From: ELB16-189 sp018266435 | GTDB lineage: Bacteria; Bacteroidota; Bacteroidia; Cytophagales; Cyclobacteriaceae | Length of the DNA stretch: 64,000 nucleotides | Direction: 5' to 3' | Assembly: GCA_030123525.1 (NCBI GenBank) | Contig: CP126125.1 | Span: 2,542,001-2,606,000 of the forward strand | Shown: positions 33,321 to 40,654 of the stretch, piece by piece | Numbering within the stretch: the first letter of the stretch is position 1 | Layout of the letters: each line of letters opens with the position of its first letter | The notes under the pieces: model-generated | What the model was told of the DNA's origin: nothing | The model's input: the letters and a program-made list of their open reading frames with translations, nothing else | Databases searched by the model: none | Position numbers and translations under genes: made by a program

Positions 33321-34109
33321 TTAAGCGGTAATCAATGTTCCCTTGGTGTCGTATCCGAGGTTTGAAACTAACTGTGTGTGCTCTCCGATCAAGACTTCTT
33401 TTACCCCTGAATGAATGGCCGAAAACGCATTTTCCAGTTTAGGTAAGATGCCATCGTGAAATGAGCCGGTTTGCAAAAGTTTTTGATAGAGTTCGTCATT
33501 CAAATTGCGGATAACGGATGCCTCATCGTTTACATCTTTCAATACACCTTCTTTTTCAAAACAATAGATTAGCCGAATATCGAAATGCTTGCTTAAAGCA
33601 ATGGCCAAAACAGAAGCAATAGTATCGGCATTGGTATTGAGTATGTCGCCATGGGCATGAGTGAGGGGCGCAAATACCGGCACTACATTTTGTTTCAATA
33701 AAAAATAGAGGAAGGTTGAATTCACACTTTCCGGAGAGATATCGCCCACAAAACCGTAATTGATTTTTCCTACCGGTCGCTTGGTGGCCCGGATCAGGTT
33801 TCCATCGGCACCGGTTACCCCTATGGCATTGCAATGGAGGGTTTGCAGGTGGGCTGTAATCTGTTTATTGAGCAACCCGCCATAGACCATGGTTACCAGG
33901 TCGCGTGTTGCTAAATCTGTAATCCTGCGGCCATCGATGTATTGGGATTCAATGCCCAGCCGGTCGCCAATTTTTGTGGCGATTTTTCCTCCTCCGTGTA
34001 TCAGTATTTTCGGGGCTTGAATGGAGGCAAAGTCTTTCAGAAATGCATTTAATGCTTTTTCGTCATCCAATACGTTGCCACCAATTTTTATAATGTAAAG
34101 CTTATTCAT
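33321..34109 (-). CDS. argB: N-acylglutamate kinase
   Basis: A 262-residue amino-acid kinase fold that phosphorylates N-acetylglutamate (or N-succinylglutamate). Visible motifs are YIIKIGGNVLDD (phosphate loop Lys and Gly), ILIHGGGKIATKI, VGDISPESVN and NTNADTIASVLAIAL, with SFHDGILPKLENAFSAI near the C-terminus. Length is normal. The ATG overlaps the argF' stop by 4 bases (34106-34109), so translation is coupled. No arginine-sensing N-terminal helix is seen, so simple feedback inhibition of the arginine-sensitive type is unlikely. Confidence 0.93.
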   Translation of the reverse strand: MNKLYIIKIGGNVLDDEKALNAFLKDFASIQAPKILIHGGGKIATKIGDRLGIESQYIDGRRITDLATRDLVTMVYGGLLNKQITAHLQTLHCNAIGVTGADGNLIRATKRPVGKINYGFVGDISPESVNSTFLYFLLKQNVVPVFAPLTHAHGDILNTNADTIASVLAIALSKHFDIRLIYCFEKEGVLKDVNDEASVIRNLNDELYQKLLQTGSFHDGILPKLENAFSAIHSGVKEVLIGEHTQLVSNLGYDTKGTLITA

Positions 34110-35056
34110 CTTTTTAAAATTTCACTTAGTACAGTTTGTGCAGCCCACACCCGGTTAACGGCTTGCTGTGTGACCAAACTATTTTTACTGTCCAGCACTT
34201 CGTCACTCAGTTCAATATTTCTGCGCACAGGCAGGCAATGCATGACCTTGGCATGGTTAGTTAATTCCAATTTTTTATGAGTCAGCATCCACTTGGGGTC
34301 ATTGCAGTAAACCCGGCCATAGTCTGTGTAAGTACTCCAGTTTTTTACGTAAACAAAATCGGCATCTTTCAACGCTTCGTCCTGATGAGTGGTAATGGTT
34401 GCCTGTTGCGTAAATCGTTTGTCCAGTTCATAATCTTCCGGGTGGGTGATGACAAACTCAGCATTGCCCCAGGCATTTATCCACTCGGCAAAACTATTGG
34501 CCACACATTGCGGCAAAGCTTTAACATGCGGTGCCCAGGTTAACACAATTTTTGGCTTTCTTTTTTCTTTGAATGTTTCGGTAATGGTGATGAGATCAGT
34601 TAGGCTTTGTAGCGGGTGTACGGTGGCGCTTTCCAAACTTACGATGGGGATGCCACTGTATTTTACAAATTGGTTGATGTACAACTCGTGGTAATCTTCT
34701 TCTTTGTTTTTGAGCGAGGGAAATGTGCGCACCCCGAGGATGTCGAAATACTTGCCGAGAATGGGTGCAGCTTCTTTTACATGCTCCACGGTTGAGCCGC
34801 TCATGATGGCTTCTTCTTCAAACTCCAGAGCCCAGCCGTCTTGCCCTACATTAAACACGATGGCTTCCATGCCTAAATTTTGCGCAGCAATCTGTGTGCT
34901 TAATCTTGTGCGCATACTTGGATTTAAAAACAATAAGCCGATTCTTTTTCCGGATCCTAACGATCGATCTTTTTGCGGATCAGCTTTATAAGTCAACGCC
35001 TGGCTGATCAGTGATGAAATGTTGGGCACATCGTGTACGGATAAAAATTTTTTCAT
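34106..35056 (-). CDS. argF': N-acyl-L-ornithine carbamoyltransferase (ArgF' type, probably succinyl)
   Basis: A 316-residue transcarbamylase: carbamoyl phosphate plus N-acyl-ornithine gives N-acyl-citrulline. The carbamoyl-phosphate loop is NPSMRTRLS, with HPLQSLTDL and MHCLPVRRN, as in the AOTCase/SOTCase branch rather than ordinary OTCase. At the position that sets acyl specificity (Glu in Xanthomonas AOTCase, Pro in Bacteroides SOTCase, by recalled alignment before EH), this protein has Val (GSTVEHVKEA). Published swaps show that a small neutral residue there favours the succinyl substrate, so a succinylornithine enzyme is likely. It overlaps argD by 4 bases and argB by 4. Confidence 0.9.
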   Translation of the reverse strand: MKKFLSVHDVPNISSLISQALTYKADPQKDRSLGSGKRIGLLFLNPSMRTRLSTQIAAQNLGMEAIVFNVGQDGWALEFEEEAIMSGSTVEHVKEAAPILGKYFDILGVRTFPSLKNKEEDYHELYINQFVKYSGIPIVSLESATVHPLQSLTDLITITETFKEKRKPKIVLTWAPHVKALPQCVANSFAEWINAWGNAEFVITHPEDYELDKRFTQQATITTHQDEALKDADFVYVKNWSTYTDYGRVYCNDPKWMLTHKKLELTNHAKVMHCLPVRRNIELSDEVLDSKNSLVTQQAVNRVWAAQTVLSEILKR

Positions 35057-36177
35057 TGGCTGAGCTCCTGGCTGAGTGAAGTTAAAAATAATTGAGATTC
35101 TTCTTTTGTTAAAGCCAATGAAGGTAACAACCGAATGGTGTTGGGTTTGGCTTCGCCTGTGAAGATACCGTGGTTGAACAAGAGATTGTTTCGCAAACCC
35201 GAATGAGATTCGGGCAGGTCAAAACCAATCATCAGGCCGCGCCCCCGAATGGCTTTGATGATCGAATGTTTTTTCAACGAACCCATCAATTCATTTCCTA
35301 TAGCTTCTGCATGGCTTAACAGGCTTTCTTTTTCAATTACCTCCAGCACAGCCAGTGAGGCTGCACAGGCCAGGTAGTTTCCGCCAAAGGTTGTGCCGAG
35401 CATCCCGCTCCACGGTTTGATTTCTGGGGCGATTAAAACAGCCCCCACCGGAAAACCGTTGCCCATGCCTTTAGCCGTTGTAATCAAATCAGGCCGGATA
35501 CCCGAAAACTGATGGGCAAAAAATTTTCCTGTTCTTCCATAGCCCGATTGTACTTCATCCAGTATCAACAGTGAGCCCGCCTGTTGGCATTTTTTAGAAA
35601 GAAAATGAAAGAATGAATCATCAACCAGCTGAATGCCGCCCACACCCTGAATGCCCTCGATGATTACAGCTGCTACGGTTGAATTAATTTTTTCTTCGGC
35701 AAGGGTTAATTCATTGAGCGGAAGAAATTCAATTTCATGGTTGGCATTAAACGGAGCAACGATTTTTGGATTATCGGTAGCAGCCACAGCTCCGGAGGTT
35801 CGGCCATGAAATGCTTTTTTGAAAGCGATAATTTTTTTTCTTCCCGTAACAAACGATGCGAGTTTTAATGCATTTTCATTGGCCTCAGCGCCTGAGTTGC
35901 AAAGAAATAATTGGTAATCCGTGTAGCCGGAAATTTGTCCTAATTTTTCGGATAATTTTTCCTGCAGAGAATTTTTGACACTGTTTGAGTAAAATGAAAT
36001 TTTACCCAACTGACTTTTCAAAGATTCGACCCAATGGGGGTGGTTATGCCCGATTGAGATGACGGCATGACCGCCATACAAGTCTAAATATTTTTTTTCG
36101 GCTGCATCCCACAGCCACGAGCCTTGCGCTTTAACCGGCTCAATGGGGAAGAGGGGATAGACATCGAATAGTTTCAT
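35053..36177 (-). CDS. argD: N-acylornithine aminotransferase
   Basis: A 374-residue class III PLP aminotransferase that converts N-acylglutamate semialdehyde to N-acylornithine with glutamate as donor. Visible: LYGGHAVISIGHNHPHW, FLCNSGAEANENALKLA, FHGRTSGAVAATDN, LILDEVQSGYGRTGKFFAHQ and the PLP lysine in TTAKGMGNGFPVGA. It ends MIGFDLPES and TIRLLPSLALTKEE, all typical of the ArgD group. ATG at 36175-36177. It is coupled to argF' by a 4-base overlap. Between it and proC lies a decayed four-helix-bundle gene (36231-36466). Confidence 0.93.
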   Translation of the reverse strand: MKLFDVYPLFPIEPVKAQGSWLWDAAEKKYLDLYGGHAVISIGHNHPHWVESLKSQLGKISFYSNSVKNSLQEKLSEKLGQISGYTDYQLFLCNSGAEANENALKLASFVTGRKKIIAFKKAFHGRTSGAVAATDNPKIVAPFNANHEIEFLPLNELTLAEEKINSTVAAVIIEGIQGVGGIQLVDDSFFHFLSKKCQQAGSLLILDEVQSGYGRTGKFFAHQFSGIRPDLITTAKGMGNGFPVGAVLIAPEIKPWSGMLGTTFGGNYLACAASLAVLEVIEKESLLSHAEAIGNELMGSLKKHSIIKAIRGRGLMIGFDLPESHSGLRNNLLFNHGIFTGEAKPNTIRLLPSLALTKEESQLFLTSLSQELSQ

Positions 36178-36230
36178 AATGCTGATTGTTGAAAGTGCGA
36201 AATTTAAAGTTATTCTCTAACCTTTTTTGA

Positions 36231-36466
36231 TTAAACAATGAGCATGGCTTTTGCTTCGGGTATTTCTTTAGTAATCAATTTATATTCGTTTTTGTTGGTA
36301 ATTCTAATTTATAGGAGAACAGCATAGTAATTGACAATGCCGATTTTCTTAACTGGCTTACCAAATTGTTCTGTTTCTCTTCTGTAATTTTTTTTGTGAT
36401 TAAATATCTCTCTTGGGCTGCCTTGCGAGCTGTCATCCATGTTTTTAATTGACGGTAATCTTTCAT
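36231..36466 (-). pseudogene. Truncated four-helix-bundle gene inside the arg operon
   Basis: From ATG 36464-36466 the frame reads MKDYRQLKTWMTARKAAQE, then YLITKKITEEKQNNLVSQLRKSALSI, the usual N-terminal half of a four-helix-bundle (S23-type) protein (compare MKDYRxLKxW, SQxRRAxxSI). After that the frame is lost and stops at 36275. A C-terminal-like piece NEYKLITKEIPEAKAMLIV ends at 36231-36233 in another frame, so the middle with the NIAEG motif appears deleted. It fills the gap between proC and argD. Confidence 0.75.
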
Positions 36467-36503
36467 CAGATGCTTCTTGCTTTCTGCTTTAAGTTTTCTA
36501 CCC

Positions 36504-37301
36504 TTAGTTCTTAATACTGTTAATCTTTTCAAAAGAAGTAATAATTCCTTTGATCAATGCCGAACTCAATCCCTGATGTTCCATTTCATTAAGTCCGGCA
36601 ATGGTGCAGCCTTGGGGAGTGGTTACTTTGTCAATTTCAATTTCAGGATGAGACTCGCGCGAGAGCAGGAGTGAAGCGGCTCCTTTTGCCGTTTGTGAGG
36701 CAATGAGTTGTGCTTCTTCAGAATCAAAACCCATCTGGATTCCACCTTGTGTGGCGGCCCGCACATAGCGCATGAAAAAAGCAATTCCACTGGCGGCCAA
36801 AACCGTGGCGGCCTTCATTAACCGTTCTTCAATGACCAGTGTTTGCCCTAATGCACTAAACAATTTTTCTACTTCAGGTAAATGCTTTTCACTCCCAGAT
36901 TGAGCGCACAAGCATGTCATCGACTGGCCGATGGCAATGGCAGTATTGGGCATAGCCCGAATAACCGGCACATTCTTTTGAATGTGCGAGGCAATTTCTT
37001 CTGTGGATACTCCGGTTATCGTGGAGACTAACATGTGGTTCACCGTTAGCGCGTGTTCAATTTCTTTTAAAAGACCGGCCAACTGTTTGGGTTGAACACA
37101 AAGCAAAATAATGCGCGATTTTTTTACGGCTTCGATATTGTTGGTTGTTAATACAAACCCTTCTTTTTTGAGTGCCTCAATTTTTGAAAGATTCCTTCGA
37201 GTGATTATTAGAGAAGAAGCTTTCGCTGATTTTGATTTGGCCAATCCCTGTGCAATGGCTGTGCCGAGATTGCCTCCTCCGATGATCGAAATTGTTGCCA
37301 T
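36504..37301 (-). CDS. proC: Pyrroline-5-carboxylate reductase
   Basis: A 265-residue NAD(P)H-dependent reductase, last step of proline synthesis. ATG 37299-37301 gives MATISIIGGGNLGTAIAQGL with the Rossmann GxGxxG; the longer open frame upstream overlaps argC and is not used. The motifs ILLCVQPKQL, VPVIRAMPNTAIAIGQSMT and the C-terminal dimer region VTTPQGCTIAGLNEMEHQGLSSALIKGI (P-G-G/C-x-T-xx-G-L-x-x-L-E) confirm the family. It starts 1 base after the argC stop, inside the arginine operon, where proline and arginine synthesis share glutamate-derived semialdehyde chemistry. Confidence 0.93.
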   Translation of the reverse strand: MATISIIGGGNLGTAIAQGLAKSKSAKASSLIITRRNLSKIEALKKEGFVLTTNNIEAVKKSRIILLCVQPKQLAGLLKEIEHALTVNHMLVSTITGVSTEEIASHIQKNVPVIRAMPNTAIAIGQSMTCLCAQSGSEKHLPEVEKLFSALGQTLVIEERLMKAATVLAASGIAFFMRYVRAATQGGIQMGFDSEEAQLIASQTAKGAASLLLSRESHPEIEIDKVTTPQGCTIAGLNEMEHQGLSSALIKGIITSFEKINSIKN

Positions 37302-37302
37302 C

Positions 37303-38277
37303 TTAATATCCGATTGATTTGAGTTGAAGCCCTGACCGTTCGTCCAGGCCAAACATCAGGTTCATGTTTTGAACAGCTTGTCCGCTTGCGCCCTTCAGTA
37401 GATTATCAGTAGCTGAATGCACCACCAATTTATTTTCAATTTTTTCAAGATGAATCAGGCACTTATTGGTATTCACAACTTGTTTAAGATTAATTTGAGT
37501 TGAAGAAACATGCGTGAATGGATGAGATTGATAATACTTTTTGTACAACGAGTGCAATTCATTTTCCGGCAATGAACATTCTAAAACGGACGACACATAA
37601 ATTCCCCGGGCAAAATCTCCACGCCACGGAATAAAATTGATTGAATTGTTAAATGATGGTTGGAGTGAGCGAATGGTTTGTTTAATCTCACCTAAATGCT
37701 GGTGTGTTAAAGTTTTGTAGGCAGAGATATTATTGGCTCGCCAGGTGAAGTGCGTGGTCTCTTGCAATTTTTGCCCGGCACCGGTTGATCCGGTGATTCC
37801 GGTAGTGTGCACTTCTTTCAATAGTCCGGCTTGGGCCAATGGCAGTAAGCCTAACTGCAGGGTAGTAGCAAAACAGCCGGGATTGGCAACGTTATTGGCT
37901 TTCTTGATGACATCACGTTTAAGTTCGGGAAGGCCATAGACAAACTCACGGCCCTCTGCGGTATCACCCAAACGAAAATCGTTTCCCAGATCAATGATTT
38001 TTACAGTGGATGGAATTTTATGTTCAGTTAGCCACTTCTTACTTTCGCCATGGCTGAGGCAGAGAAAAAGAACCTCTACATTTGTAGAGAAATCATCTGC
38101 GAATTTTAAATCCGTATCGCCCGCCAAATCAGTATGGGTTTCAGCAACAAACTTGCCGGCCTGGCTTCTGCTTAGTGCAAAAATCAATTCTGCTTGTGGA
38201 TGGTAAAGTAATAAACGGATCATTTCACCGCCTGTGTAGCCAGCTGCCCCGATAATTCCTGCTTTGATTTTATTCAT
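37303..38277 (-). CDS. argC: N-acyl-gamma-glutamyl-phosphate reductase
   Basis: A 324-residue reductase that makes N-acylglutamate semialdehyde with NADPH. The N-terminus IKAGIIGAAGYTGGEMIRLLL is the typical G-A-x-G-Y-x-G nucleotide fold; VANPGCFATTLQLGLLPL holds the catalytic Cys; TGSTGAGQKLQETTHF and HQHLGEI are conserved; HSATDNLLKGASGQAVQNMNLMFG is the C-terminal signature. It lies 26 bases after argG and 1 base ahead of proC in the arg operon. Confidence 0.95.
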   Translation of the reverse strand: MNKIKAGIIGAAGYTGGEMIRLLLYHPQAELIFALSRSQAGKFVAETHTDLAGDTDLKFADDFSTNVEVLFLCLSHGESKKWLTEHKIPSTVKIIDLGNDFRLGDTAEGREFVYGLPELKRDVIKKANNVANPGCFATTLQLGLLPLAQAGLLKEVHTTGITGSTGAGQKLQETTHFTWRANNISAYKTLTHQHLGEIKQTIRSLQPSFNNSINFIPWRGDFARGIYVSSVLECSLPENELHSLYKKYYQSHPFTHVSSTQINLKQVVNTNKCLIHLEKIENKLVVHSATDNLLKGASGQAVQNMNLMFGLDERSGLQLKSIGY

Positions 38278-38303
38278 AACCCATATTGTTAATATGTTGC
38301 CGA

Positions 38304-39503
38304 CTACTGCTTTTTAGCTTCGGCAGCAACTTGATAGTAAATGGCCACCTGGTTTCCAAAAATTTTAGTGAAGCCCTTCACGTCATCACCGGTCCAGCCG
38401 AGGTTCATCTCTCCGTATTTTCCAAACTTACCTGACATGAGGTCATATTCCGATTCAATACCATTGATTTGAAAGCGATAAGGAAAGAGTGTGATCGAAA
38501 CCCCACCCGTTACATTTTGTTGAGAATTGCCTAAAAACGCTTCAATGTTTCGCATCACCGGGTCGAGGTATTGTCCCTCGTGTAACCAGTTGCCATAGAA
38601 CTGTGCGAGTTGATCTTTCCAGCTTAGCTGCCATTTAGTGAGCACATGTTTTTCTAAGGCGTGGTGAGCTTTGATGATTAGCACGGGGGCGGCCGCTTCA
38701 AACCCTACCCGTCCTTTGATGCCTATGATGGTATCTCCCACGTGTATGTCGCGGCCTATTCCATAAGGAGCGGCTATGGTCTGAAGGTGTTGAATGGCTT
38801 CTGTAGGATGAGAAAATTTTTTTCCATTCACGGAGGTTAATTCACCTTTCTCAAAGCCAAGTTTCACTTCTTCGCTTCCACTTTTGGTTACTTGTGTTGG
38901 CCATGCTTCCTCGGGCAGCATGCCGAGAGAATTTAATGTTTCTTTTCCCCCTACAGAGGTTCCCCATATCCCCTTGTTGATGGAGTACTTCGCTTTTTCG
39001 GCAGAGAACTCTATTCCGTGATTTTTCAAATACGCCACTTCCTCTTCACGGCTTAGTCTTTTATCACGAATAGGAGTGATGATTTTTAACTTGGGGGCAA
39101 GGATTTGAATAACCATATCAAAGCGTACCTGGTCATTGCCAGCCCCGGTGCTTCCGTGCGCCACTGCCTCGGCTTGTATCCGGTTGGCATAGTTAGCAAC
39201 CGCCAAAGCTTGGCTCATGCGCTCGGCACTAACGCTCAGCGGGTAGGTGGCATTTTTTAACACATTTCCATAGATCAAATAGCGGATTACTGTATCGTAG
39301 TAATTTTTAGTTTCATCAATGGTTTGATGTGATTTTACTCCGAGGGCCAATGCTTTTTTCTCAATGGCTTGCACTTCGGTTTTATCAAAACCGCCCGTGT
39401 TAACCGTAAGCGTGTGTACTTCATAACCCAGTTCTTTTGCCAGGTAAATGGCACAATAGGAAGTATCAAGCCCACCACTGAATGCTAAAACTACTTTTTT
39501 CAT
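38304..39503 (-). CDS. argG: Argininosuccinate synthase
   Basis: A 399-residue ATP-dependent ligase joining citrulline and aspartate. ATG 39501-39503 (MKKVVLAFSGGLDTSYC) gives the standard PP-loop N-terminus; a TTG three codons upstream is less likely. Other marks are AVAHGSTGAGNDQVRFD, IITPIRDKRLSREEEVAYLKNHGI and IGRDIHVGDTIIGIKGRVGFEAAAP. It is the second gene of the operon, 24 bases after the GNAT gene. Confidence 0.95.
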   Translation of the reverse strand: MKKVVLAFSGGLDTSYCAIYLAKELGYEVHTLTVNTGGFDKTEVQAIEKKALALGVKSHQTIDETKNYYDTVIRYLIYGNVLKNATYPLSVSAERMSQALAVANYANRIQAEAVAHGSTGAGNDQVRFDMVIQILAPKLKIITPIRDKRLSREEEVAYLKNHGIEFSAEKAKYSINKGIWGTSVGGKETLNSLGMLPEEAWPTQVTKSGSEEVKLGFEKGELTSVNGKKFSHPTEAIQHLQTIAAPYGIGRDIHVGDTIIGIKGRVGFEAAAPVLIIKAHHALEKHVLTKWQLSWKDQLAQFYGNWLHEGQYLDPVMRNIEAFLGNSQQNVTGGVSITLFPYRFQINGIESEYDLMSGKFGKYGEMNLGWTGDDVKGFTKIFGNQVAIYYQVAAEAKKQ

Positions 39504-39527
39504 TGAATACAAAATTTAAAATGCCTG

Positions 39528-40262
39528 TTACCAAAACAAAAAACTGAAAAACGAGGACTTCTTAGTGTCATTGGATTCGTCTTTTTTTCTCCAGCCTTTT
39601 AGTAAAACAAATTGCTTGAATTTAACCCAGCGTTCAAACACACGGTTATCGCCCCGCAAACTTCTGCCCCAAAAATTTTCAGGCTTGGCTTCGTGAGTTT
39701 TTTTCTCGGCTGCTTCTTTTGCCTTTTCTTCCGGGTCGTACAGCATGGCAGTGCACATACAGTTCTTTCGGTCTTTGCTCATCAGGATTTCATAATTCAC
39801 ACAGCTTTGACAGCCTTTCCAAAAATTATCATCGGAGGTGAGTTGCGAGTAGGTTACCGGCTCGTAGCCCAGGTCTGAGTTGATTTTCATTACGGCCAAA
39901 CCGGTAGTTAACCCGAAAATTTTTGCATGGGGATATTTTTTTCGTGAGAGGTCAAACACTTTTCGTTTGATGTGAGTCGCTACGCCTGTTTTTCTAAATG
40001 CCGGGGAGACGATGAGCCCACTGTTGGCTACAAATTTTTCGTGCTCCCACGATTCAATGTAGCAGAAGCCTATCCACTCGCCAGTGGCTGTCACGGCAAT
40101 TACCGCTTTGCCTTCCTTCATTTTTTCACGGATGTAATCAGGCGACCGTTTGGCAATGCCTGTGCCTCTTGCTTTGGCCGACTCAGCCATTTCATGGGTA
40201 ATTATTTCGGCAAAATAGGCATCGGCCTCAGTGGCCTCTCGCACAATTATTGAATTGTCCAC
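39528..40262 (-). CDS. GNAT acyltransferase, likely N-acylglutamate synthase of the arg operon
   Basis: A 244-residue protein, GTG start at 40260-40262. Residues 4-165 form a GNAT domain (IIVREATEADAYFAEIITHEMAESAKARGTGIAKRSP, GKAVIAVTATGEWIGFCYIE, NSGLIVSPAFRKTGVATHIKRKVFDL with the acetyl-CoA loop R-K-x-G-V-A). A Cys cluster follows (FWKGCQSCVNYEILMSKDRKNCMCTAM), which could bind metal, then a charged tail. Its first place in a full arg operon, with no other argA or argJ visible, suggests it acylates glutamate; acetyl versus succinyl is open. Confidence 0.75.
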   Translation of the reverse strand: MDNSIIVREATEADAYFAEIITHEMAESAKARGTGIAKRSPDYIREKMKEGKAVIAVTATGEWIGFCYIESWEHEKFVANSGLIVSPAFRKTGVATHIKRKVFDLSRKKYPHAKIFGLTTGLAVMKINSDLGYEPVTYSQLTSDDNFWKGCQSCVNYEILMSKDRKNCMCTAMLYDPEEKAKEAAEKKTHEAKPENFWGRSLRGDNRVFERWVKFKQFVLLKGWRKKDESNDTKKSSFFSFLFW

Positions 40263-40303
40263 GTTGATTCAAAAGAAATTAAAAATTGAAAAACCAGATA
40301 ACT

Positions 40304-40332
40304 AAAAAAGCCAAGAAGCCCTGGGCATCTTG
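40304..40332 (-). terminator. Possible attenuator hairpin in the arg leader
   Basis: On the minus strand CAAGATGCC (40332-40324) pairs with GGCTTCTTG (40320-40312), with one mismatch and a 3-base loop, followed by GC and TTTTTT (40309-40304). It lies about 42 bases before the first arg start codon. The stem is modest, so function as a terminator is tentative. Confidence 0.35.
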
Positions 40333-40457
40333 CTTATTCCATTAAGAATAGAAGGGCGGCTCAGATACGAATGCCCCGGTGGGGTCGCCTGCCAACGTGT
40401 AGAAAGGACAGGTTAAATTTTATTGCCCGAAGGCAACGGATAAAACCGGCAAGAATG

Positions 40458-40526
40458 CTAAGGTTTAGTTGGGATGTGAATTCTTTTTCCAATTCGCGTT
40501 AGTGGTTTTGTTAGATAAAAAGACAT
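40458..40526 (-). CDS. Possible leader peptide of the arg operon
   Basis: An ATG about 12 bases after the predicted transcription start opens a 22-codon frame that begins MSFYLTKPLTRIGKRIH. It has two Arg and four Lys codons, which is suggestive but not the run of Arg codons expected of a classic arginine attenuator. No conservation can be tested here. Confidence 0.25.
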   Translation of the reverse strand: MSFYLTKPLTRIGKRIHIPTKP

Positions 40527-40544
40527 TCAGTAACTAGTTTTCCG

Positions 40545-40577
40545 CAAAATTAAACGAGAAAAATTTAAATAAGTCAA
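40545..40577 (-). promoter_or_regulatory. Promoter of the arginine operon
   Basis: On the minus strand TTGAC (40577-40573) is followed, with 22 bases after the TTG, by TAATTTTG (40552-40545), a perfect TAnnTTTG. The TTGAC directly abuts the plus-strand TACCTTTG (40578-40585) of kdsA, so the two divergent promoters touch. Confidence 0.55.
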
Positions 40578-40585
40578 TACCTTTG
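40578..40585 (+). promoter_or_regulatory. -7 element for the kdsA operon
   Basis: TACCTTTG matches TAnnTTTG; kdsA starts 69 bases downstream. No clear TTG is seen about 19 bases upstream, where the sequence is A/T-rich. Confidence 0.4.
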
Positions 40586-40654
40586 TAAAGTTTTTGTAAT
40601 TTCTGCCTTGCAATCGTTAGGCAAAAGGGTAAAAAATAAATTAAAGAAAAGCAT

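Larger units (their letters stand above)
40263..40544 (-). promoter_or_regulatory. Long 5' leader of the arginine operon
   Basis: About 275 bases separate the predicted start of transcription (near 40538) from the first codon at 40262. The leader RNA holds a 22-codon open frame (40458-40526), a UUCG-capped hairpin GUUGCC/GGCAAU (about 40424-40439), a CCCC/GGGG hairpin (about 40374-40384) and a terminator-like hairpin close to the start codon. Such a leader suggests control after initiation, but no known riboswitch is recognised. Confidence 0.45.

Noticed and set aside
37302..37352. Longer N-terminus for ProC starting at 37352
   Set aside because: It would overlap argC and add residues ahead of the Rossmann start MATISIIGGGNLG; ATG 37301 fits the family.
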